DNA from: Prochlorococcus sp. AG-311-D23
Lineage (GTDB): Bacteria > Cyanobacteriota > Cyanobacteriia > PCC-6307 > Cyanobiaceae
DNA: 50,511 nt
NCBI GenBank assembly: GCA_003284445.1
Contig: QBVH01000010.1
Span: 1-50,511, forward strand
Reading direction: 5' to 3'
In this document: positions 15,050-22,063 of the stretch, piece after piece
Layout: the number at the start of each line of letters is the position of its first letter
Position numbering within the stretch: position 1 is the first letter of the stretch
Program-made: the position numbers and the translations under genes
The notes under the pieces: generated by a model
What the model saw: the letters and a program-made list of their open reading frames with translations, nothing else
Databases searched by the model: none
What the model was told of the DNA's origin: nothing

Positions 15050-15190
15050 TTGAAAAACAAAGTAAAATATCTTCTAATAATCCTAGTCTTAATAATCGGC
15101 ACATCTATATCTATTAGGCAATACAAAAACACATATCCAGATCCTAGTGAGAGAAAAGATTTATCTGTTAAAGGAATCTTGCTAGATTAA
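15050..15190 (+). CDS. small membrane-anchored protein, 46 aa (TTG start)
   Basis: KNKVKYLLIILVLIIGTSIS then IRQYKNTYPDPSERKDLSVKGILLD: one N-terminal helix after a basic start and a polar tail. It would read from TTG, preceded by AAGAAG as a ribosome-binding site. No family recognised. Confidence 0.45.
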   Translation: MKNKVKYLLIILVLIIGTSISIRQYKNTYPDPSERKDLSVKGILLD

Positions 15191-15292
15191 AATGTTATGT
15201 TTACAAAAATATAAAACATAAATAAGGTTTAAGGGTATTAATTTAGACTAAAATAAATAAAGAGTGAAGGCTTGAAGAAAAGAGGAAACTAA

Positions 15293-15523
15293 ATGAGATG
15301 GCCACCGAATGCAGCTTGGACCTCAGCAGTAAAAAGAGAAGGTTATCGACATTTTGAAGTTAAAAGCTATGGAGGCAAAAAAGATGAAAGGTGGGTAGAA
15401 CTATTTCCTGTTAACAACAACGAAATTCTTATAAAAGTTCCATGGTCGGAATTAAAAACATACTCAAAGTGGACGAGTGGATGGCTTCAGTTGCCAAAAG
15501 ATGAAGACTGCGATGGCAACTAA
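15293..15523 (+). CDS. TIGR02450 family Trp-rich protein, 76 aa
   Basis: MRWPPNAAWTSAVKREGYRHFEVKSYGGKKDERWVELFPV then IKVPWSELKTYSKWTSGWLQLP. The spaced tryptophans (WP..AWTS, RWVELF, PWSELK...W.SGWLQLP) identify the TIGR02450 family of small tryptophan-rich proteins found in marine bacteria and cyanobacteria. Soluble; function unknown. The stop lies 27 bp before repeat copy 2. Confidence 0.75.
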   Translation: MRWPPNAAWTSAVKREGYRHFEVKSYGGKKDERWVELFPVNNNEILIKVPWSELKTYSKWTSGWLQLPKDEDCDGN

Positions 15524-15697
15524 TCTTTAGAGAAAATAAAAAACCGATATTTTAAGTAATTATTCCTACACGGCTGATAGTGATTTGTTCTTATATTTTT
15601 TGAACTTCTCAGGACAACCTTCTTTTTATACTGAGCTTTAGAAGGTTGTTTCTTTGAATAAAAACGTCAGTGCTCCTCCCCAGAAGCCAATTAATTG

Positions 15698-15757
15698 ATG
15701 ACCACAACAACTAATTGCCTGACGTACATTATCCTAAAATCTCCTTTTCATCAATAG
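15698..15757 (+). CDS. candidate 19-residue peptide ORF within repeat (copy 2)
   Basis: Identical to the ORF at 4925-4984 (MTTTTNCLTYIILKSPFHQ). Same caveats apply: no visible ribosome-binding site and no independent test of coding. Confidence 0.2.
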   Translation: MTTTTNCLTYIILKSPFHQ

Positions 15758-16025
15758 TTCTGTAGGACCGTACGTATTTGGCAGGGAAACCGTAGAAACT
15801 TAAATCTTTTTTATTTAGACATTTAAAAAGGGCCCTAGGGACCCTTTTTCTTTACCGATTCTTTGGAAGCTTCTGGATTTGGCAGCCTGGGGCCAAGTGT
15901 CTAGTTGTAAGGCTTTTTTACTCCGTTAGGGCACCTAAACGATGCAGTGGAGTTTCGACTGAATTGACGCACCTAAATCATTGATCCTTGTCGCATCAGA
16001 CGAATAGCCTACTTATTCTTTGAGA

Positions 16026-16193
16026 ATGTTGGAGCAGGAACCAGAATTCAGTTCGCTTCTCTTAAATACTCAGGTGGAGTGTCGACCATTAATGGTGCCT
16101 CTTAACTCAACAAACGTATCTTTGCTCTATTCGCACCTCAACGCAATCAGCCTTAATGCCCATTGCTTTTCCACTACACCTGATCAAAAATAG
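16026..16193 (+). CDS. candidate 55-residue ORF within repeat (copy 2)
   Basis: Identical to the frame at 5253-5420. It ends 15 bp before the repeat boundary. No family recognised; possibly non-coding. Confidence 0.3.
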   Translation: MLEQEPEFSSLLLNTQVECRPLMVPLNSTNVSLLYSHLNAISLNAHCFSTTPDQK

Positions 16194-16236
16194 TAAGTTT
16201 GGGGTCTAGCTAAGATCTAATCAATAAATCAAAAAC

Positions 16237-16431
16237 ATGAATCAGTCTCCAGAGAAAGAGAAGGGAATGAGCTTTATTAAAAAAGCTGGTAAATGGGCTC
16301 CATTAGTTGGAGGAGCATGGATTGTTCTAAATATTGTTGTTCCATTAGCTCTACTTCGTATTCCTGCAGTCCAAAAATACTTAGTAGTACTTGAAGACAA
16401 ACTCCCTTTTGATATTCCAGGTATTGGTTAG
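16237..16431 (+). CDS. one-helix protein ending LPFDIPGIG, 64 aa
   Basis: MNQSPEKEKGMSFIKKAGKW then a hydrophobic helix (APLVGGAWIVLNIVVPLALL) and the tail KYLVVLEDKLPFDIPGIG. The tail LPFDIPGIG is close to the FPFxPGxG ends of the secreted peptides at 8409 and 16905, but here it follows a membrane helix with a basic N-terminus instead of a cleaved signal. First gene of a tight run of small membrane proteins: the next ATG is immediately after its stop. Confidence 0.62.
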   Translation: MNQSPEKEKGMSFIKKAGKWAPLVGGAWIVLNIVVPLALLRIPAVQKYLVVLEDKLPFDIPGIG

Positions 16432-16608
16432 ATGGCAACAGAGATTATTTGTTTTTTCTTGCTTGGTATTGCAGCACTGCTTCTAAATGCTGGACTCGAC
16501 GCTCAAGTTCTTCCACTCTTTTGGCTAATTCTTCCATTAGTAATCAAATTAAGTTTCGACAATATAACCAGAAAGAAAGCTCTATTCCTCAACAAAAAAA
16601 CAAAATAG
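16432..16608 (+). CDS. hydrophobic small membrane protein, 58 aa
   Basis: The ATG directly follows the TAG of the previous gene. MATEIICFFLLGIAALLLNA then GLDAQVLPLFWLILPLVIKL: two helices with a basic end (NITRKKALFLNKKTK). It is in a different frame from a longer 108-codon open frame over the same DNA, whose N-terminal part is not protein-like. No family recognised. Confidence 0.5.
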   Translation: MATEIICFFLLGIAALLLNAGLDAQVLPLFWLILPLVIKLSFDNITRKKALFLNKKTK

Positions 16609-16640
16609 AGGCTAAGGTCGTAAAAATTAGCCGCAAAGCT

Positions 16641-16775
16641 TTGAACGAGTTACAAGCATTGACGCTATCGGGGGCATTAGCTGTATTTGCTATTACCTGG
16701 CTATTTTTTGGTTTTGGGGATGACGATGATGATGGAGGCGGAATGATGAGACCTGTCAGACAAAGTGCCGATTAA
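16641..16775 (+). CDS. Asp-run/GGGMM one-helix microprotein, about 44 aa (TTG start)
   Basis: The frame is open for 108 codons, but protein-like sequence begins near NELQALTLSGALAVFAITWL and ends FFGFGDDDDDGGGMMRPVRQSAD. A TTG start at 16641 gives MNELQAL..., matching MSELQLV at the start of the 7213-7389 relative. The Asp run plus GGGMM and Arg-Val tail is the family signature. The start is inferred from this alignment. Confidence 0.55.
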   Translation: MNELQALTLSGALAVFAITWLFFGFGDDDDDGGGMMRPVRQSAD

Positions 16776-16904
16776 ATATCGATAGCAAATTAGAAGAAGA
16801 AAAGCCTCAATTGAAAGAAGACAATCCAAAAGTTATTTTTACAAGTCCTAAAGCTAATCAATCTTCTCATCAAGCATTAGCCTAAGTAATGAGAGCATGG
16901 TTAT

Positions 16905-17150
16905 ATGAAAAATTTTCTAATCAAATTAGCTTTATTCGTATTCATTGTTTTCTCTGGATTGAATAGTGCTGATGCTGTATTACAAGGTTGGGTACCACCA
17001 GAAGATTATGGAGAGGGTGACTCATATGAGATGGGAATGGAGCCTGAGGATGACGCTGAGGGGATGGACTCACAAAGTGAAGAGTTGAGTATGGAAGATA
17101 TTTTTGGGGATGAACAAGTTTTTCCTTTTCCACCAGGCCTAGGCAATTAA
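16905..17150 (+). CDS. secreted acidic FPF-tail peptide, 81 aa
   Basis: A Sec signal peptide (MKNFLIKLALFVFIVFSGLN then SADA, cleavage near residue 24) precedes a very acidic region (GEGDSYEMGMEPEDDAEGMD) and ends DIFGDEQVFPFPPGLGN. The C-terminus DxxGDxQxFPFxPGxG is shared with 8409-8669. Mature length is about 57 residues. It may be exported to the lumen, periplasm or medium. No known family. A minus-strand frame over it is a shadow. Confidence 0.65.
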   Translation: MKNFLIKLALFVFIVFSGLNSADAVLQGWVPPEDYGEGDSYEMGMEPEDDAEGMDSQSEELSMEDIFGDEQVFPFPPGLGN

Positions 17151-17219
17151 TCAAACGCAAACATTCTCTTTAGTAATGTAGATGCAGATAACCATCTAAC
17201 TTTTAAGTTTGTTGAACTA

Positions 17220-17630
17220 ATGGCAGCAATAAAAAAAAACTCAGAGCCTCTAGATAACTTATCTAGTAAAGAGATAGAGGATATTGTCAGATCAAATGAA
17301 ATCTTAGATCAAGAAAATGAAAAACTAATCAAAGAAGAAGAAATAGAGGCACAAAGATTCTCAAAGACAAAATCTAGAAAAGGATTGCTTAGACGATTAA
17401 GAAGATCTCCACTTGAAGTGATAAATCGATCACTCTTTTTTGTATTCATTGGTAGTTTTATATTCTCCTTTGTCTCTGTGTACTCAATCAACAAGTTGTG
17501 GTTTGTCTTTTATATCATCAGTGCCTTCTCATGTGTTTTATACACTCCAAATAGACAAGCCCTAAAGGAACTAATTGCAGCATGGCCAAATATCGAAGAT
17601 CTTTTAAAAAAAAGAAGTCTATGGAAATAA
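17220..17630 (+). CDS. membrane protein with acidic coiled N-terminus, 136 aa
   Basis: The first ~60 residues are charged and helical (IEDIVRSNEILDQENEKLIK), then a basic patch (RKGLLRRLRRSPLEVINR) and two transmembrane helices (SLFFVFIGSFIFSFVSV and LWFVFYIISAFSCVLY), ending in a soluble tail. This resembles small inner-membrane scaffold proteins but matches no family I can name. Confidence 0.6.
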   Translation: MAAIKKNSEPLDNLSSKEIEDIVRSNEILDQENEKLIKEEEIEAQRFSKTKSRKGLLRRLRRSPLEVINRSLFFVFIGSFIFSFVSVYSINKLWFVFYIISAFSCVLYTPNRQALKELIAAWPNIEDLLKKRSLWK

Positions 17631-17717
17631 ATTATTTAGACTTATAGACCATTGATGTGAAAATTATTTACTGAGGTAAGTCTCAACTATTCTAAATTCA
17701 TAATTGATTAAAAAGTA

Positions 17718-18059
17718 ATGGATAAAAAAGGAGCCAAAGGGTACTGGATCTCAACAGCAAAAATAATTAATCAAGAATTATTTGATGAATATGTCGAAAA
17801 AGTTGGGCCATGGCTCAAAGAAAATGGTGGGGAGGTATTTGCGAAGGATACAGACCCAAGAGGAAAAGAAAAAACCGAAGATTCAAACCTTGCAGTCATT
17901 TGTGAATTTCCATCTATGCGAATAGCTGTAGATGCTTATGAGTCGAGTGAATATCAAGAACTATCTAAGCTACGAAAAGCAGCCACCGTGAATGCAACGT
18001 TCACAATTATGGAAGGAATGGATGAGGCAACAAAACTAAGAAGAGCAATGGGAATGTAG
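17718..18059 (+). CDS. DUF1330 family protein
   Basis: GYWISTAKIINQELFDEYVEKVGPWLKENGGEVFAKDTDP... VICEFPSMRIAVDAYESSEYQELSKLRKAATVNATFTIMEG is the DUF1330 signature: a ferredoxin-like, dimeric alpha-beta barrel family (GYW...V.D...Y..Y......GG..LAR) with the SxEYQ..  ...R motif. Small cytosolic proteins, function unknown, often near stress genes. Length 113 aa is normal. ATG start. Confidence 0.85.
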   Translation: MDKKGAKGYWISTAKIINQELFDEYVEKVGPWLKENGGEVFAKDTDPRGKEKTEDSNLAVICEFPSMRIAVDAYESSEYQELSKLRKAATVNATFTIMEGMDEATKLRRAMGM

Positions 18060-18152
18060 ACAATCGCATCTCGCTATTCACCGTTTATATTAAAAGAAAG
18101 TATGGATTAATCTAATAATTAATAGCATTAAAATTTTAGGAGGCATATTCAG

Positions 18153-19001
18153 ATGAGTTCACAAAATAGAAGTGACGATCAAGAGCTAGTCAGAAAAAAC
18201 CTTGAATTAATTATTAGTTCAAGTAACTACCAATTAGCTCATGAAGATAGAGAGTTACTCAATAGTGATGAAATGAGAGGAGTGCGAATGCTTCTAGAAA
18301 TAAATAAACCAGAAAAAATCTTGGAAGAGCAGAATATTTTATCAACAATCATCGTCTTTGGAGGTGCAAGTTTATCTGATAAAAGCTCTATAGATCACAG
18401 AATTGAACTAGTTAAGAACTCTCTCACTAAAGATCCAAGCTCATCAAATTTAGATAGAGAATTAACACGACTAAAGAATTTACAGTCAATCTCTCATTAC
18501 TACGACTCTGCTAGAGAATTCGCGAAGATTGTCTCCAGACAAAACCAAAAAGAGCATTGTAATTCACATGTAATTGTCACTGGTGGTGGTCCGGGGATTA
18601 TGGAGGCTGCCAATCGAGGTGCTTTTGATGCGGACTGTAAATCAATAGGATTAAACATAAGTCTCCCAAACGAGCAACATCCCAATGCATATATCACGCC
18701 TGGGCTTTGCTTTAAATTTAATTATTTCGCCTTACGAAAATTTCATTTTGTGATGCGATCAGTTGCAGCTGTCTTTTTCCCTGGGGGATTTGGAACATTT
18801 GATGAACTCTTCGAATTACTCACTCTTCGTCAAACAGGAATGAAAACAGAAATTCCAATTATTCTTTTTGGTCGAGATTATTGGTCGAAAGTGATCAACT
18901 TTCAATTCCTTTCAGATCACGGACTTATCTCAGATGAACACATGAATCTCTTTCAATACGCCGATAGTGCTTCAGAAGCATGGGACATAATCAAACAATA
19001 G
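18153..19001 (+). CDS. LOG family protein (TIGR00730-like phosphoribohydrolase)
   Basis: A 282-residue Rossmann-like protein with the LOG motifs: GGGPGIMEAANRGA near residue 148 and FPGGFGTFDELFE near residue 205 (PGGxGTxxE). LOG enzymes cleave ribose 5-phosphate from cytokinin nucleotides or from nucleoside monophosphates such as AMP; bacterial members often degrade AMP-like nucleotides. The N-terminal ~60 residues are an extra helical extension typical of the long LOG group. A good ribosome-binding site (AGGAGG) lies before the ATG. The substrate is inferred from the family. Confidence 0.88.
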   Translation: MSSQNRSDDQELVRKNLELIISSSNYQLAHEDRELLNSDEMRGVRMLLEINKPEKILEEQNILSTIIVFGGASLSDKSSIDHRIELVKNSLTKDPSSSNLDRELTRLKNLQSISHYYDSAREFAKIVSRQNQKEHCNSHVIVTGGGPGIMEAANRGAFDADCKSIGLNISLPNEQHPNAYITPGLCFKFNYFALRKFHFVMRSVAAVFFPGGFGTFDELFELLTLRQTGMKTEIPIILFGRDYWSKVINFQFLSDHGLISDEHMNLFQYADSASEAWDIIKQ

Positions 19002-19016
19002 CCCTATCATCTGGTA

Positions 19017-19298
19017 ATGGATTGGAAGACATCACTTGATTGGTATTGCTCAGGTAACATTCTTGAAAAAGAAGATGTCGACCTTTTAGAGAAACACTAT
19101 CAAGAAATAATCAATGAAAGCGATTCGAATCTCTCTCCAGAAATAGCTCCAAAACATATTTGTAACCAAACAAATATTCCAGAGGGAAGTTCTTGGATCA
19201 CAGCAGTTGCAGTAATACTTGATCGATTAAATCCAGTAAAAACAGGTAAACCAAGAAGTTTATTAGTCGATCAATTAAGAAGAAAGCAAAGCAGTTAA
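19017..19298 (+). CDS. APKHIC-family small protein, 93 aa
   Basis: MDWKTSLDWYCSGNILEKED then SPEIAPKHICNQTNIPEGSSWITAVAVILDRLNP. The APKHIC...GSSWIT...ILD core occurs also in 31211-31513, and a looser form in 22351-22647. Soluble and helical, with Cys and His that could bind metal. It starts 15 bp after the LOG stop, so the pair may be co-transcribed. Its 3' end overlaps the convergent MAPEG gene by 24 bp. Function unknown. Confidence 0.65.
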   Translation: MDWKTSLDWYCSGNILEKEDVDLLEKHYQEIINESDSNLSPEIAPKHICNQTNIPEGSSWITAVAVILDRLNPVKTGKPRSLLVDQLRRKQSS

Positions 19299-19694
19299 AC
19301 CCTCTTTATACAAAAGAGTTGAACATAAAAGACCGGAAGCCCAACAAAGTCCTCTAGCAGGAGGAATATCGCCAACATAAGCACCAATATAGATAAACCT
19401 CACAATTGGGTGAACCCACGCAGCTGTTACGGCCACAGGAGACACAACACCGGCAATCAGACATAGCAAACATGCAGGAGCATGAAGAGTGATACTCTCC
19501 CAGCAATTTTGATGACACCAGACAGCTCTTTTACCAAAATCAGGGAGTTCATCAAATAAAGCTCTTGGCGCACCCATATTCTCAGCAGAATAACCAGCCT
19601 TGACTCGGCCATACGTTAGTGGTCCAATTGAAATCAATACAACAACGGCAGAAAGGCATAGGCTCCAAGCGAAAGCTGTTTCCATGGAATTCAC
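19275..19694 (-). CDS. MAPEG family membrane protein
   Basis: A four-helix membrane protein of the MAPEG superfamily (membrane-associated proteins in eicosanoid and glutathione metabolism). LISIGPLTYGRVKAGYSAENMGAPRALFDELPDFGKRAVWCHQNCWESITLHAPACLL is the diagnostic region, with NxxE-type residues in helix II and a C-terminal AYVGDIPPARGLCWASGLL. In bacteria these are often glutathione-linked or of unknown use. 139 aa is typical. Its tail overlaps the convergent 19017 gene. Confidence 0.85.
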   Translation of the reverse strand: MNSMETAFAWSLCLSAVVVLISIGPLTYGRVKAGYSAENMGAPRALFDELPDFGKRAVWCHQNCWESITLHAPACLLCLIAGVVSPVAVTAAWVHPIVRFIYIGAYVGDIPPARGLCWASGLLCSTLLYKEGLTALLSS

Positions 19695-19748
19695 AATTAT
19701 ATTTTGAGCCTAAGTGAGGCAGATTCAAATTGCGGATTAAAAGGTGAG

Positions 19749-19791
19749 TTGAATACTTGGTTTGAATAGGTTGTTCAAACCAAGTATTCAA
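19749..19791. other. perfect 18-bp hairpin
   Basis: TTGAATACTTGGTTTGAA and its exact complement flank a 7-nt loop (TAGGTTG). No T run follows on either strand, so it is not a classic terminator. It lies 55 bp upstream of the MAPEG ATG and could be a regulator site, an mRNA stabiliser or a small RNA fold. Confidence 0.7.
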
Positions 19792-19893
19792 AAAGATGAT
19801 AAAAATCAATATTTAGTTCATAAACTTGTTATTCTCTAGAAGTCATAAAGAGTTCAGCTCGACTAAAACATCCATTATCAAAATAATCCAACC

Positions 19894-20058
19894 ATGGACT
19901 GGGATTCTGCAAAACAACATTGCAATGAGAGAAACTGGCAATGGTCATTGGAATTGATAAACCAGGCTCAAAAGGAGATGGAAGATTTAGAGACGAAGCT
20001 AAAAAAATGTGAGGATCAACAGAAAGCTAATCGTTTATATAACGCCTGTAATTACTAA
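19894..20058 (+). CDS. small coiled-coil protein, 54 aa
   Basis: MDWDSAKQHCNERNWQWSLE then LINQAQKEMEDLETKLKKCEDQQKANRLYNACNY. Amphipathic helix with three Cys. It overlaps the next gene by one base (TAATG), giving translational coupling to a membrane protein that also has a coiled tail; the two may interact. Confidence 0.55.
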   Translation: MDWDSAKQHCNERNWQWSLELINQAQKEMEDLETKLKKCEDQQKANRLYNACNY

Positions 20059-20264
20059 TGGAAGAAATGAGCGCAACAATAGTTCCATTGGGTTCACTTG
20101 CACTTTTATTTGCTGTGATTTCAATCCTTGTGTTCCTTAGGAAGGCAAGTATCGCAAGACAAGCTGAAGCGTCCATAAAAAATAGAATAGAAGCTAAAAG
20201 AAATGAAAAGACAGAGAGTCTTGAAGAACAAAAACAACGTTTAGAACTTTTGCTTAAAAAATAA
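20058..20264 (+). CDS. one-helix protein with coiled tail, 68 aa
   Basis: MEEMSATIVPLGSLALLFAV then ISILVFLRKASIARQAEASI and a charged coil (KNRIEAKRNEKTESLEEQKQ RLELLLKK). Its plan and end (LxxLL/LFKK) resemble the protein at 30983-31180. ATG shares a base with the upstream stop. Function unknown. Confidence 0.6.
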   Translation: MEEMSATIVPLGSLALLFAVISILVFLRKASIARQAEASIKNRIEAKRNEKTESLEEQKQRLELLLKK

Positions 20265-20276
20265 AGAGGTACGTAT

Positions 20277-20537
20277 TTACAAATTATCGTCGCTTATCTT
20301 GCCAATCCTTTTAATAGGATTTGATCCATCTCTGTGATTTGCTGGATCAAATGGGAAATTTGTATCTGGCCCTAAAAGATCATCAATACTTTTTGAATCC
20401 ATAGAACTTTGATCATTTTCAATATCAGCATCCGTTGCCATTAAGACCGGCTGAGCTTCAACCGACTCAAAACAAAAACAAATAACCAAAAATAAGGAAA
20501 AAAATAATCCAAAACAAGTTTTTATAACACGTTTCAT
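20277..20537 (-). CDS. secreted acidic peptide with NFPFDP motif, 86 aa
   Basis: A Sec signal peptide (MKRVIKTCFGLFFSLFLVIC FCFESVEAQ, cleavage near VEA) is followed by an acidic region and DLLGPDTNFPFDPANHRDGS then NPIKRIGKISDDNL. The DLLGxDxxFPFDP core parallels DLGDDQAFPFIPG and DIFGDEQVFPFPPG in the two other secreted peptides, but this one has a basic extension after it. Likely a divergent member of that family, on the opposite strand. Confidence 0.6.
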   Translation of the reverse strand: MKRVIKTCFGLFFSLFLVICFCFESVEAQPVLMATDADIENDQSSMDSKSIDDLLGPDTNFPFDPANHRDGSNPIKRIGKISDDNL

Positions 20538-20600
20538 AAAGAAGCAAAAAGATTAACTATTTCATAAGGGAAACTTTATTTCCTCACGTTTAATAAACTC

Positions 20601-20762
20601 CTAGTCCTCAAAAAGAAGGCATCCAGGTGAAGAAGGATTTAAAGCACACTCTTTCTCCCAGTAGGAAGCAACCGCTGTCATCCCTCTTTTAATTGCCTCG
20701 TGTTTCATACCGATGTCACCCATAGCATCGTTGGGAACACTAAATGAAGTTTGAAGTTTCAT
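20601..20762 (-). CDS. CP12-tail-like microprotein, 53 aa
   Basis: MKLQTSFSVPNDAMGDIGMK then AIKRGMTAVASYWEKECALN PSSPGCLLFED. The last 16 residues have the form CxxNPxSPGCLxFxD, the same spacing (C-x8-C, NP in between, acidic end) as the C-terminal GAPDH-binding hairpin of CP12 (CxxNPxxxECrxYdd). 37673-37846 encodes a second such tail. It lacks the N-terminal CP12 cysteine pair. A role in redox control of GAPDH or another enzyme is inference. Confidence 0.58.
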   Translation of the reverse strand: MKLQTSFSVPNDAMGDIGMKHEAIKRGMTAVASYWEKECALNPSSPGCLLFED

Positions 20763-20950
20763 AGTTTCTCTTCAATTAACTTTGGTATAAAGCATCAATA
20801 AGGACTATGGCAAGTGAATTTATCCTTATCTTTCTTGTAAATTATTTAAAGGCATCAATTATTATGTTATTGAGAAAAGAATTCAATTATTGAAATCTGA
20901 TTATCTGCTGCAAAAAGAAAATCAACCAAAGCAAGTAAAAAGTCAAATTA

Positions 20951-21085
20951 ATGACATCGACAACAATATCAATAATGACATTAGGCATCGCAATAACAGG
21001 GATTTCTGTTTGGTGGGTCAGCACAACCCTTAAAGAAGGGAATAAGGCACTTGAAGAAAGCCAAAAAGAAAATCAAGACAATTAA
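20951..21085 (+). CDS. one-helix microprotein, 44 aa
   Basis: MTSTTISIMTLGIAITGISV then WWVSTTLKEGNKALEESQKE NQDN: one transmembrane helix ending in Trp-Trp and a polar helical tail. ATG start. No family recognised. Confidence 0.5.
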   Translation: MTSTTISIMTLGIAITGISVWWVSTTLKEGNKALEESQKENQDN

Positions 21086-21154
21086 AACTCTTTAATAAAT
21101 TTAAATTCCAAGAAAATTTTGAGAAAAAGATTTGAACATTAAGTCCAAAGAAAT

Positions 21155-21176
21155 TCCTCCACTTTTCAGTGGAGGA
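21155..21176 (-). terminator. hairpin downstream of coiled-coil gene
   Basis: TCCTCCAC / GTGGAGGA form an 8-bp GC-rich stem with a 6-nt loop. On the minus strand ATTTCTTT follows, a weak T run. It lies 33 bp after the 21209 stop. Confidence 0.6.
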
Positions 21177-21208
21177 GATAACCCAACATTCATCAGACCA
21201 ACTATCAG

Positions 21209-21472
21209 CTACTTCTTATTAAGAGCAGCCTTAGGCTTTGTGGGAAACAAGTCCAGCTCTTCTTTTAGTTCATTTTGACGTTCATCAAGAACTTTAATAC
21301 GTGCTTGATAGCTATCTTCTAATCTCTTTCTAGAGTCCTCGATGTTATCGAGTTCCTCTTGACGTTGATTACGCCTAAGCTCTTCAAGCTGGCTATCAGA
21401 AACTACATAAACAGTTCTGGCAGGAGCAATTAAAGAATCAGAGAAAAAAGTGTCGAAGAGTGAAGTGTACAT
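21209..21472 (-). CDS. coiled-coil protein, 87 aa
   Basis: From the ATG giving MYTSLFDTFFSDSLIAPART, an N-terminal hydrophobic patch precedes a long charged helix (QLEELRRNQRQEELDNIEDS then RKRLEDSYQARIKVLDERQN), a likely coiled coil, and a Lys-rich end. The frame has an earlier ATG at 21493. No family recognised; the hydrophobic/aromatic N-terminus followed by a coil suggests a scaffold or chaperone-like protein. Confidence 0.58.
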   Translation of the reverse strand: MYTSLFDTFFSDSLIAPARTVYVVSDSQLEELRRNQRQEELDNIEDSRKRLEDSYQARIKVLDERQNELKEELDLFPTKPKAALNKK

Positions 21473-21649
21473 AACTTTTCTTTCGGAGTACATGACTACT
21501 CTGTCCTAAATTGATTTTGCTAGGGATGAGGCATACCGAAGAAAATCATTCGGTAAATATCACTCACTTCGGTTGCTACTACTGAAAAGTTAGGTATACC
21601 GACCTCTAAACTTAATCAAAAGACGCCTTTTAAAAGAGACAACAAAATA

Positions 21650-21808
21650 ATGGCTACATATTCACTCTTACTAGGAATCCTTATCATAATTATTTCATGG
21701 AAATTCTTCAATGACTGGGCGTCTGGTCTGGCAGGATTTATTTATGGAGGCATCTTATTTTGGAGTATCAAATTATTTATTCAACTGATCAAAGATTTAT
21801 TTGGATAA
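21650..21808 (+). CDS. two-helix small membrane protein, 52 aa
   Basis: MATYSLLLGILIIIISWKFF then NDWASGLAGFIYGGILFWSI and KLFIQLIKDLFG: two hydrophobic helices separated by a short polar turn. Clean ATG frame. No family recognised. Confidence 0.55.
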   Translation: MATYSLLLGILIIIISWKFFNDWASGLAGFIYGGILFWSIKLFIQLIKDLFG

Positions 21809-21829
21809 AAAATAATGTATTTATTGAAA

Positions 21830-21985
21830 TCAAATGAAACTACCGAAACCATGTTTTAACCCCCAAAAAATAGTTACCAAAATCGCTGACAAAGGGAGTG
21901 CAATGGCAAGTGTGATATTGATTGTCCTAAAAATCTTACCAACTCCATTACTTTTATCTTTAGAGGGATCTACGATGAGTGGCAT
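21830..21985 (-). CDS. one-helix microprotein, 51 aa
   Basis: MPLIVDPSKDKSNGVGKIFR then TINITLAIALPLSAILVTIF WGLKHGFGSFI. A polar N-terminus and one strong helix. The opposite strand is open for 64 codons, but that translation is less protein-like, so I prefer this strand. Confidence 0.48.
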   Translation of the reverse strand: MPLIVDPSKDKSNGVGKIFRTINITLAIALPLSAILVTIFWGLKHGFGSFI

Positions 21986-22063
21986 AACGCATACATATTT
22001 TTTTATTTATAGGCGCAAATTCCATTAGATTGGTTAGATTGTCGTAATTATAGAGACAGTCTC

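Larger units (their letters stand above)
15551..16208 (+). repeat. large direct repeat, copy 2 (about 658 bp)
   Basis: The same unit as 4779-5435 in the same orientation, 10.77 kb downstream. It contains the same hairpin, ORFs, terminators and GCACCT(A/C)AA repeats. The only difference I found is T7 instead of T6 in one tract. It begins 27 bp after the TIGR02450 stop and ends 28 bp before the ATG at 16237. Near identity implies recent duplication or ongoing gene conversion. Confidence 0.95.

Noticed and set aside
16449-16640. N-terminal part of a 108-codon ORF
   Set aside because: It overlaps the 16432-16608 gene in another frame and reads as Ser/Arg/Cys-rich noise. Only the C-terminal part from the TTG at 16641 is protein-like.
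16776-16880. A short acidic/lysine frame after the GGGMM peptide
   Set aside because: It reads NIDSKLEEEKPQLKEDNPKV but has no start codon in frame.
21834-22028. A 64-codon plus-strand ORF
   Set aside because: The opposite strand (21830-21985) gives a more natural one-helix protein. The plus-strand frame has proline and lysine clusters but no supporting homology. Some doubt remains.
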